DNA of 5,297 nucleotides from an uncultured Maribacter sp. (lineage in GTDB: Bacteria > Bacteroidota > Bacteroidia > Flavobacteriales > Flavobacteriaceae): positions 1 through 5,297 of the forward strand of contig CAJQMW010000549.1 of NCBI GenBank assembly GCA_905479535.1, in the 5' to 3' direction. Position 1 is the first letter of the stretch. The number at the start of each line of letters is the position of its first letter. The notes beneath the pieces were generated by a model. It did not search any database. It had not been told where the DNA came from and worked only from the letters and a program-made list of their open reading frames with translations. Below, in pieces: positions 1-5,297 of the stretch. The translations under genes and the position numbers were made by a program.

Positions 1-14
1 ATTGGTTCACACCT

Positions 15-24
15 TATACGTATA
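15..24. repeat. Short perfect palindrome downstream of the broken acyl-CoA synthetase
   Basis: TATACGTATA is a 10-bp perfect inverted repeat, extended to 14 bases if one G:T pair is allowed. It lies in the 45 bases after the pseudogene stop. There is no T run next to it, so a terminator role is not supported. Nothing else is recognisable in positions 1-45. Confidence 0.3.
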
Positions 25-45
25 GGCAAACAGCACACTATTTAG

Positions 46-1229
46 TTAAGATGGAACAGCTGAGTCAATATACATTTTAGCGATCTCAGCCTTGTATTTC
101 TCGCGGATGACACGCCGCTTTAATTTTAGAGTTGGGGTCAATTCAGCTTCAGCACCATCTTCGTGAAGGGGAAGCCAAGGGCTTGCAATCAACCGAAACT
201 TCTTGATTTCCTCAACATGGCTAAATTCCGGGTTATATTTATCAATAATTTTCTGATATCGCTTTTGAGATTTTTTATGTTTTATCATTTCATTCAAGTT
301 CGCGCAGGAAAGACCCTTTTTCGTACAATAATTCCTTAAGGCCTCTTCAGCTGGAAGGATCAATGCCGAAACGAATTTTTGTCTATCCCCAATTACCATC
401 ATTTGCTCGATCAAAAAATCTTCTTTCACCCTATTTTCAATGGGGGCCGGTGCTACGTATTTGCCACCTGAAGTTTTTAACAGTTCCTTTTTTCGATCGG
501 TGATTTTTAAAAATTCACGCCCTGTCGGTTCTTGTATCAGTTTGCCTATATCACCGGTACGAAACCATTTCTTGCCATTTATCATGCAAAAAACCTGTGC
601 ATTGATTTCAGGTTTTTTAAAATAGCCTATCATCACGTTTGGCCCGTGAGCCAAAATTTCACCCTCGTCCTCATTGTAATCCCCAACATTAGTGTCTATT
701 AGAATCTCGATCCCGTCCAATAGTGGCCCGGTAGTCCCCAACATTATACCATCCATTTCCAAGGTGTTAACGGTTAAGGTCGGGGAAGTTTCGGTAAGTC
801 CGTATCCTTCAAGAATTGGGATGCTGGCCGCGTTAAAGAGACGCATAATCTTTACGGAACACGGTGCAGCACCTGTTATAATTCCTTTTACCCTTCCTCC
901 TAACGCTTCTCTCCATTTACTAAAGATCAATTTGTCCGCAATGCTCCATTTTAGCTTTGCGCCAAAGCTAATTTCTGATATGGCTCCCAATTGTCCGTAA
1001 GCCTTAATGCCCAAAAAAACAGTTTCTTTTTAACACCTTTCAACGTCAAGCCTTTGTTATAAATAGCCTCGTAAATTTTTTCAAGTAGCCTTGGTACTGT
1101 AGTAAAAGATACCGGTTTCACGGCAGCCAAATCACCATCGGGCCCGCTTAAATTATCGGTTCCGGCAAAATAGACCTCACATCCTTTATTATGGTAGAAA
1201 AAGGGGATGATAAAACTATGGAATATCTC
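46..1229 (-). pseudogene. Long-chain acyl-CoA synthetase (AMP-forming) remnant, 5'-truncated and frameshifted
   Basis: Intact relatives activate fatty acids to acyl-CoA through an acyl-adenylate. Two pieces are visible. The upstream piece (about 1229 to 970) is open for 92 codons until a TAA at 951-953. It reads family-like sequence: GCEVYFAGTDN, TTVPRLLEKIYEAI, KKKLFFWALRLTDNWEPYQKL. The rest (about 972 to 46) continues in another frame: FGAKLKW, ADKLIFSKWREALGG, YGLTETSP, GEILAHGPNVMIGYF, WFRTGDIG, ITDRKKELLKTSGGKY, and a normal-looking C-terminus ELTPTLKLKRR before TAA. Restoring one base near 965-975 joins them as YQKL-SFGAKLKW. An open frame starting at a TTG at 1014 exists (322 codons), but its first ~14 residues are out-of-frame translation, so it is not a credible native start. 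The N-terminal ~190-200 residues of a ~590-residue family, including the P-loop (SGTTGxPKG), are absent, with an in-frame TGA at 1230-1232. Activity is therefore unlikely. The frameshift alone could be a sequencing error; the truncation could not easily be. Confidence 0.85.
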
Positions 1230-1247
1230 TCAAAAAAAATTGTATCC

Positions 1248-1269
1248 ATCCGCGTGCAATCCGCGTGCA
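1248..1269. repeat. 11-bp perfect tandem duplication between tRNA terminator and broken gene
   Basis: The unit ATCCGCGTGCA occurs twice head to tail (1248-1258 and 1259-1269). It is preceded by ATCC, a partial third copy of the unit's start. It is GC-rich compared with the surrounding AT-rich DNA and lies between the terminator of tRNA-Val and the point where acyl-CoA synthetase homology begins (about 1230). An eight-base A run follows on the left (1232-1239). This could be a recombination scar, an integrase core-type site or simple slippage; the sequence does not decide. Confidence 0.8.
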
Positions 1270-1280
1270 CCCTCAAAACG

Positions 1281-1310
1281 AAAAAAGCCCTCACATTAGT
1301 GAAGGCCTTT
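1281..1310 (-). terminator. Intrinsic terminator downstream of tRNA-Val
   Basis: On the minus strand an 11-bp stem (AAGGCCTTCAC / GTGAGGGCTTT, with two G:U pairs) closes a TAAT loop. It runs directly into a run of six T residues. It begins about 10 bases after the mature 3' end of tRNA-Val, the right place to end that transcript. It would also end any read-through from folC before the broken acyl-CoA synthetase. Confidence 0.85.
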
Positions 1311-1319
1311 GTTTACTTG

Positions 1320-1394
1320 TGGGCCCTACTGGATTCGAACCAGTGACCCCCTGCTTGTAAGGCAGGTGCTCTGAACCAGCTGAGCTAAGAGCCC
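1320..1394 (-). tRNA. tRNA-Val (anticodon TAC)
   Basis: A 75-base cloverleaf can be folded by hand. The acceptor stem is GGGCTCT/AGGGCCC with one G:U pair. The D arm is GCTC/GAGC with a ten-base loop. The anticodon stem CCTGC/GCAGG closes the loop CTTACAA, giving anticodon TAC for valine. The variable region is five bases, and the T arm is ACTGG-TTCGAAT-CCAGT with the standard TTCGA core. The discriminator base is A. The 3' CCA is not encoded (the sequence continues CAAG), so CCA would be added after transcription. The gene has its own promoter and terminator and sits 59 bp downstream of folC. Confidence 0.97.
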
Positions 1395-1405
1395 TAAAAG
1401 GGATG

Positions 1406-1436
1406 CAAATATAGAATAGTTTTATTTAGTCCAAAA
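1406..1436 (-). promoter_or_regulatory. Bacteroidota-type promoter for tRNA-Val
   Basis: On the minus strand there is TTTTG (1432-1436), then 18 bases, then TATATTTG (1406-1413). This matches the Bacteroidota housekeeping consensus TTTG / TAnnTTTG with near-typical spacing. Transcription would start near 1399-1401, a few bases before the mature tRNA 5' end at 1394. It lies in the 59-bp gap after folC, so the tRNA need not depend on the upstream operon. No convincing hairpin terminator for folC is seen in the same gap. Confidence 0.75.
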
Positions 1437-1453
1437 GAAAAAATGACAAAAAA

Positions 1454-2665
1454 TTAGACCACCTCCGCCACCACAAAATTACTGCCCCCGACAAAAATCA
1501 AATCGTCCTCCTGAGTAGCTCTTTTGGCGGCCTCATATGCCGTATTTACACTAGAATAGCTTTTGCCTTTTAATCCAATCGCATTTGCCTCCTCCATCAA
1601 TTTATTTTCATCCAAACCTCTTGGAATGTTAGGCCTACAAAAATAGTAATGTGCATTCTTTGGAAAAATAGAAAGGACGCTGTCTAGGTTCTTATCCTTT
1701 ACAAAACCTAAAATGACATGTAGTTCTTTATAAACTTCTTCTTGCAGTTGATCCAACACCAATGTTAAGCCTTCATGGTTATGTGCCGTATCACAGATAA
1801 TTTTGGGAGACTCGGCCAAAACCTGCCAGCGTCCCATAAGCCCTGTATTTTGTTGAACCTTTAATAGACCTTTTTTTTTATGCCGAACAGAAACCTTAAA
1901 GCCCGAAAGCAAATCGATTACGGCAATAACCCCTTTTATGTTTTTTTCTTGATAAACTCCAAGAAGAGATGATTTAAAACGTTCCTTTATGGCGGTGTCG
2001 GCAAAAATCAAGGAAGATTTATTTTTCTTTGCAACGGACTCAAAAACCGCTTTAATTTCTTGCTGGGTCTCACTAACAATCACCGGAATACCCGGTTTAA
2101 TTATTCCAGCTTTTTCTTGTGCGATTTCCGATAAGGTAGCACCCAACATCTCCATATGGTCAAATCCGATATTGGTAATCAAGGAAACTTCAGGAGTTAT
2201 AATGTTGGTAGAATCCAATCGCCCGCCCAAACCGACTTCAATGATGGCAATATCTACTTCTTTAGCGGCAAAATAACTGAATGCCATCCCAACTGTCATT
2301 TCAAAAAATGACAATTTATGTAATTTTAAAAAAGGTTGATTTTCAGAAATAAAGTCCACGACGAATTTTTTACTAGCCTTTTTTCCGTTTATACGGATTC
2401 GTTCCCTAAAATCCTTTAGATGGGGAGAAGTATATAATCCGACCTTGTAACCGGCCTCTTGAAGGATTGAGGCAAGCATGTGGCTACTAGAGCCTTTTCC
2501 GTTTGTTCCGGCAACGTGAACACTTTTAAAACTAAGTTGTGGGTTGTTCAGATGTTTTGCGAATTCGGTGATTCCATCCAGTTTGGCATGATACGCAGAA
2601 TTTCCTTTGAGTTGGTACATGGGGAGTTGGGCGAACATCCAGTTCAAGGTCTCCTTATAGGTCAC
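1454..2665 (-). CDS. folC: Bifunctional folylpolyglutamate synthase / dihydrofolate synthase
   Basis: A cytoplasmic Mur-ligase-superfamily enzyme that uses ATP to add glutamate to dihydropteroate and to folates. The 403 residues are close to the usual ~400-430. Visible motifs are the P-loop AGTNGKGS (residues 52-59), GLYTSPHLKDFRERI (76-90), IIEVGLGGRLDSTN (141-154), TNIGFDH (164-170), EKAGIIKPG (184-192, including the lysine position that is carbamylated in characterised FolC) and CDTAHNHEG (291-299) in the C-terminal domain. It starts at GTG (2663-2665), overlapping the tonB stop as GTGA, with GGGAG just upstream, which suggests translational coupling. The extra N-terminal segment to QLPMYQ matches the family as I recall it, so I prefer the GTG over an in-frame ATG at codon 10 (2636-2638). 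All key motifs are intact; it should be functional. Confidence 0.95.
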   Translation of the reverse strand: MTYKETLNWMFAQLPMYQLKGNSAYHAKLDGITEFAKHLNNPQLSFKSVHVAGTNGKGSSSHMLASILQEAGYKVGLYTSPHLKDFRERIRINGKKASKKFVVDFISENQPFLKLHKLSFFEMTVGMAFSYFAAKEVDIAIIEVGLGGRLDSTNIITPEVSLITNIGFDHMEMLGATLSEIAQEKAGIIKPGIPVIVSETQQEIKAVFESVAKKNKSSLIFADTAIKERFKSSLLGVYQEKNIKGVIAVIDLLSGFKVSVRHKKKGLLKVQQNTGLMGRWQVLAESPKIICDTAHNHEGLTLVLDQLQEEVYKELHVILGFVKDKNLDSVLSIFPKNAHYYFCRPNIPRGLDENKLMEEANAIGLKGKSYSSVNTAYEAAKRATQEDDLIFVGGSNFVVAEVV

Positions 2666-3606
2666 TCTCCCAACTTAAAATTCACAACAACAAAACCTAC
2701 TTGTTGACTTGGAGCATTGGAGTCTAAATTCCATTTATGCATAAAGGCGGTTTTTTTAGCAGGTTCTAATAAGCAAGGATTATTGTTGGTAGTTCCTCTT
2801 ACCCCTGGTGTTGCACTGACCACCTTTCCGTTTCTGTCCACAACGATTTTCACCACTACTCTACCCGACTCATTACATTCCTGATGAACTTTTCCTTTGT
2901 TCACCAATGACCTTCCGTTTAAGCCGTAGCCCCCAGTTCCACTGCCAGAACCTGGACTACCATAATAGCTTGTAGCATACGGGTCTCCATCCGCTTGGCC
3001 CTTGTCGCCAGCTTTATCATCATCTCCTTCACTCCCAGAGGCTGTTCCGTCAGATTTATTCAAGCCGCCCATCATTTCATCCAGCTTTTTCTTTTTGGCT
3101 TCTTGTTCTTGTCTTGCCTTTTCTTCGGCATCCTTTTTCTGTTGTGCTATTTTGGCCGCTTTGGCCTTTTCTGCCTTTAGGGCATCTTCCTTACGTTTCT
3201 GAGCTTCTTTGGCAGCATCTTCAGCACGTTTTTTTGCCTCATTTGCTTGTTTGATTTTTATAGCCTCCTCACTTTCCTTTGTCAACACCTTTTCAGACGG
3301 AGCTTCTTTAGCCACGTTTTCTTCTGGAACTTCTTCAATTTCTTCCTCTTCAACAATTTCCTCTTGAACTTCCTGCTTTACAGGTTCCTCGGGTGGAGTA
3401 TCCAAAGGTTCCGAAATAATCTTTTCTTTCGGCTGTACCTGTCCGCTACCAAAATCTGTAGTTCCAAAATTTACTGAAATACCATTTTCAATGGGGGGAT
3501 CCATATAAGTGAGACCTATATAGAATAACAGCAACAACAAAACACTTAACAACAAAGTGGTAAGTGTAAAGGATTTTTTCTTGTGTCTCGTATCTAAAAA
3601 TGCCAT
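2662..3606 (-). CDS. tonB: TonB-family energy transducer with TolA-like coiled coil
   Basis: A periplasm-spanning protein of 314 residues. It has a short basic cytoplasmic N-terminus (KHKKK-type) and one membrane helix at about 12-34. A Pro/Glu-rich stretch follows at about 60-105, then a Lys/Ala/Glu-rich, probably helical coiled-coil segment at about 110-177. Next is a Gly/Ser/Asp-rich linker at about 180-230 and a C-terminal TonB-like domain at about 231-314 (RVVVKIVVDRNGKV, then VGFVVVNFKL). It follows exbB and exbD directly, so it should be driven by that motor to energise outer-membrane transport. The lysine-rich helix and the exbB-exbD-tonB gene order also recall TolQ-TolR-TolA, so a Tol-like role is possible. 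The ATG at 3604-3606 immediately follows the exbD TAG with no gap. Two cysteines in the C-terminal domain (244, 278) could form a disulfide. The family call is firm; the exact partner is not known. Confidence 0.88.
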   Translation of the reverse strand: MAFLDTRHKKKSFTLTTLLLSVLLLLLFYIGLTYMDPPIENGISVNFGTTDFGSGQVQPKEKIISEPLDTPPEEPVKQEVQEEIVEEEEIEEVPEENVAKEAPSEKVLTKESEEAIKIKQANEAKKRAEDAAKEAQKRKEDALKAEKAKAAKIAQQKKDAEEKARQEQEAKKKKLDEMMGGLNKSDGTASGSEGDDDKAGDKGQADGDPYATSYYGSPGSGSGTGGYGLNGRSLVNKGKVHQECNESGRVVVKIVVDRNGKVVSATPGVRGTTNNNPCLLEPAKKTAFMHKWNLDSNAPSQQVGFVVVNFKLGE

Positions 3607-3993
3607 CTAATTGGGCCGCACCGCCAAAATGACCTTGTAATTATTCCTGTTTGCAATATCCATAACGTTCACCGCTTCTTTAATAGCTACGCTCTCCTCT
3701 GCCCTCAGAATAATAGTAGGTTTTTCTTGACCTTCCAGTGCTTTTTTTAATTCAATTTCAATGTATTCTCCGTTGATTCTCTCGTTATTCACAAAATATT
3801 GTAAGTTCTTGTCTATACTAACTGATACATTCTGTGTGTTCGTGGATTTACCTTTAGCTTTTGGCAATAATAAATCCAAAGCATTTGGTGAGTTGGCCGT
3901 CAACATGAAGAATATCAACAATAAAAAAACGATATCCGTCATGGAAGACATACTGAAGTCCGGACTTACCTTATTTCTTCCTTTTAATTTCAT
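3607..3993 (-). CDS. exbD: ExbD/TolR-family biopolymer transport protein
   Basis: The 128 residues match the usual size of this family. There is a short cytoplasmic N-terminus (KLKGRNKVSPDFSMSSMTD), one membrane helix at about 20-36 (DIVFLLLIFFMLT), and a periplasmic domain (about 40-128) starting LDLLLPKA. Asp20, at the start of the helix, sits where the proton-carrying aspartate of ExbD/TolR lies (Asp25 in E. coli ExbD). The protein should dimerise inside an ExbB pentamer to form the proton-driven motor. It starts at ATG 3991-3993, 9 bases after the exbB stop, and ends directly against the tonB ATG. There is no strong Shine-Dalgarno, which is common in this phylum and consistent with translation from an upstream neighbour. 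Confidence 0.93.
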   Translation of the reverse strand: MKLKGRNKVSPDFSMSSMTDIVFLLLIFFMLTANSPNALDLLLPKAKGKSTNTQNVSVSIDKNLQYFVNNERINGEYIEIELKKALEGQEKPTIILRAEESVAIKEAVNVMDIANRNNYKVILAVRPN

Positions 3994-4002
3994 CCTGAAA
4001 CA

Positions 4003-4683
4003 TTAAAGTGGTTCGTTCAATAAATCCAAGAACTCTACGGCATTGGCTTCCATTTTGTGGACCACCTTATCCGTTCTATTTACAAGGTGATTATAGCCCA
4101 TGTAAGCTATAATACCTACAATTAAACCAGCAACGGTAGTAGTCATCGCCGTATAAATACCGGATGCCAATGAACCCATTTCTGCCTGACCTCCACTACT
4201 TGCCATTTCATGAAAGGCTAGGATCATTCCAATTACGGTACCTAGGAAACCGATCATTGGAGCAGCTCCCGCAACAGTCGCTAAAACACTCACGTTTTTC
4301 TCCAACTTATAGACTTCTAAAGTACCTGCATTTTCGATGGCGGTATTGATGTCATCCAAGGGTTTACCTATTCTGGAAATGCCTTTTTCTGTGAGTCTTG
4401 CTACTGGAGAATCGGTTTGTGCGCATAGAATCTTGGCAGCTTCCAGTTTCCCGGTAGTCACGTGGTCCCGAATCTGATTCATGAAGTTCTTGTCGATTTT
4501 CGATGCCGCGTTAACTGCTAAAAGGCGTTCAAAATAGATATAAAGGGCAACGCCAAGCATCAAAAAAAGCACGGTTATAATCACCACGCTTCCTGTTCCC
4601 CCATTAAATACCAAATCCATTACGGATAGGGTTTTTTCCTCGGAAAGCATTTCTTCCGTAGCAGAATCCTGAAATAATAACAT
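4003..4683 (-). CDS. exbB: ExbB/TolQ/MotA-family proton channel protein
   Basis: Inner-membrane motor subunit pairing with ExbD. Numbering from ATG 4681-4683 gives 226 residues. There is a first helix at about 32-54 (VVIITVLFLMLGVALYIYF), a long cytoplasmic section (about 55-130) with the motif SPVARLTEKGISRIGKPL, a second helix at about 134-160 (APMIGFLGTVIGM, the GxLGTVxGM signature) and a third at about 174-197 (TAMTTTVAGLIVGI). It ends in a cytoplasmic helix EFLDLLNEPL. The frame also opens at a TTG at 4699-4701 with AAGG five bases upstream, adding six residues. I prefer the ATG, since short N-termini reading MLLFQ are what I recall for flavobacterial relatives, but this is not settled. 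The glutamate usually found in the third helix of E. coli ExbB (Glu176) appears to be threonine here. Confidence 0.92.
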   Translation of the reverse strand: MLLFQDSATEEMLSEEKTLSVMDLVFNGGTGSVVIITVLFLMLGVALYIYFERLLAVNAASKIDKNFMNQIRDHVTTGKLEAAKILCAQTDSPVARLTEKGISRIGKPLDDINTAIENAGTLEVYKLEKNVSVLATVAGAAPMIGFLGTVIGMILAFHEMASSGGQAEMGSLASGIYTAMTTTVAGLIVGIIAYMGYNHLVNRTDKVVHKMEANAVEFLDLLNEPL

Positions 4684-4719
4684 AATGTTCTTGATTATCA
4701 AATTTGCCTTAATAACGGT

Positions 4720-4735
4720 ATTTAATCGATTAAAT
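4720..4735. promoter_or_regulatory. 16-bp perfect palindrome in the nhaD-exbB gap
   Basis: ATTTAATCGATTAAAT is its own reverse complement and begins at the nhaD stop codon. It is the only strong inverted repeat in the 51-bp gap before the exbB ATG. It has no following T run, so it is not a standard terminator. It could be an operator for a dimeric regulator or a chance AT-rich palindrome. Confidence 0.35.
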
Positions 4736-5297
4736 TATCCGTGAAGCACAAAATCTCTTAATAAAATAAAAACACCCGCACCGCTAATAAATCCGATGAA
4801 AGCCAACCATGCGATTTTTTTCAAATACCAGAAGAAGTCTATTTTTTCCATACCCATGGCGACCACTCCGGCAGCGGAACCGATAATTAACATACTACCG
4901 CCGGTACCCGCCGAATACGCGATGAAATGCCAAAGTGGACTATCAATAGATTCCCCAAACATTCCCATACTAGCAGCTACCAAAGGTACATTATCAATTA
5001 CTGCAGAGCCTACACCAAATAACATCACTACGATATCGGTATTGGGAATGGCTTCGTTTAAACTCGCAGCATAATGGAACAGTAGTCCCAAAGATTCTAA
5101 AGCGGCAACTGCCAGTAATATCCCCAAGAAAAATAAGATACTCGGCAATTCTATTTTAGACAGGGAATTATGAACCGGACTATGATGTCCACCTGCTTCG
5201 TGCTCACCTCCATCTACAGTAGAAATGCTAAACTTTTTATTACTATATATCTCTGCAAACGTAGCTACAACCGCAAGTGATAACATCATACCAACAT
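4735..5297 (-). CDS. nhaD: NhaD-type Na+/H+ antiporter, C-terminal part (cut by window edge)
   Basis: Inner-membrane secondary antiporter exchanging sodium for protons. The frame stays open to the right edge (Val-Gly precede the internal Met at 5287-5289), so that Met is not the real start and the N-terminal portion lies outside the window. Numbering from that Met, about four hydrophobic helices are visible: ~47-70 (ILFFLGILLAVAALESLG), ~85-110, ~122-146 and ~157-178. Family-type motifs include SAVIDNVPLVAASMGM (95-110), AYSAGTGGSMLIIGSAAG (124-141) and MEKIDFFWYLKKIAWLAF (147-164). A hydrophilic loop rich in His and Gly (28-40) precedes the first of these helices. It ends in VLHG and TAA, 51 bp before the exbB ATG. 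Assignment to the ion-transporter superfamily is secure; NhaD rather than a sister group is by motif recognition. Confidence 0.88.
   Translation of the reverse strand, partial: VGMMLSLAVVATFAEIYSNKKFSISTVDGGEHEAGGHHSPVHNSLSKIELPSILFFLGILLAVAALESLGLLFHYAASLNEAIPNTDIVVMLFGVGSAVIDNVPLVAASMGMFGESIDSPLWHFIAYSAGTGGSMLIIGSAAGVVAMGMEKIDFFWYLKKIAWLAFIGFISGAGVFILLRDFVLHG

Noticed and set aside
15..24. TATACGTATA palindrome as a terminator of the broken synthetase
   Set aside because: The stem is short and AT-rich and no T run follows on the minus strand.
46..1014. Treating the 322-codon frame with TTG start as an intact gene
   Set aside because: Its first residues are out-of-frame translation of sequence that clearly encodes the family in the neighbouring frame, and the ATP-binding N-terminal part is missing.
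1395..1453. Terminator for folC in the gap before tRNA-Val
   Set aside because: There are T-rich stretches but no stable hairpin ahead of them; the gap is explained by the tRNA promoter.
2995..3477. Plus-strand open frames rich in Phe/Leu/Ser opposite tonB
   Set aside because: They are the antisense reflection of the Lys/Glu/Ala-rich coiled-coil codons and match no family.
3994..4004. ATG overlapping the exbB stop (TAATG) as an alternative exbD start
   Set aside because: It is out of frame with exbD, whose family-typical N-terminus begins at the ATG at 3991-3993.
4698..4706. CAAATTTG as a -7 element for a separate exbB promoter
   Set aside because: It lacks the leading T of TAnnTTTG, no TTTG lies at the right distance upstream, and the transcript would start only a few bases before the preferred ATG.

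Overview
The window looks like a chromosomal segment from a marine-type Flavobacteriaceae/Bacteroidota genome. Four things point there: a promoter of the TAnnTTTG class in front of the tRNA gene; Ton-system proteins whose sequences resemble the flavobacterial ExbB/ExbD/TonB set; a FolC with the flavobacterial N-terminal pattern (QLPMYQ); and AT-rich intergenic DNA. All of this is by recognition from memory, not by a database search. Every supported gene lies on the minus strand, so transcription runs from the right edge to the left.

Right part (5297 to 1454): a tightly packed run reading nhaD (3' end only, cut by the window edge), exbB, exbD, tonB and folC. The exbD stop and tonB start are directly adjacent, and tonB and folC overlap by four bases (GTGA). 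Only about 50 bp separate nhaD from the likely exbB ATG, and no terminator is visible there, so the five genes could form one transcription unit. ExbB and ExbD form the inner-membrane proton-driven motor. The TonB/TolA-like protein spans the periplasm to energise outer-membrane receptors or a Tol-like function. NhaD is a Na+/H+ antiporter, so the two systems share dependence on the ion gradient. FolC (folate polyglutamylation) appears to be a passenger that is translationally coupled to tonB.

Middle (1453 to 1230): a complete tRNA-Val (anticodon TAC) with its own Bacteroidota-type promoter upstream and an intrinsic terminator downstream. It is followed by an 11-bp perfect tandem duplication and a short A/T tract.

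Left part (1229 to 46): a decayed long-chain acyl-CoA synthetase (AMP-forming, FadD class). It lacks its N-terminal third, including the usual ATP-binding P-loop, and carries a one-base frameshift near 965-975. What remains includes recognisable adenylation motifs, so the loss looks fairly recent. The break next to a tRNA gene suggests a past rearrangement or integration/excision scar.

I see no CRISPR array, transposase, phage gene or obviously new system. The most notable item is the broken acyl-CoA synthetase beside the tRNA.
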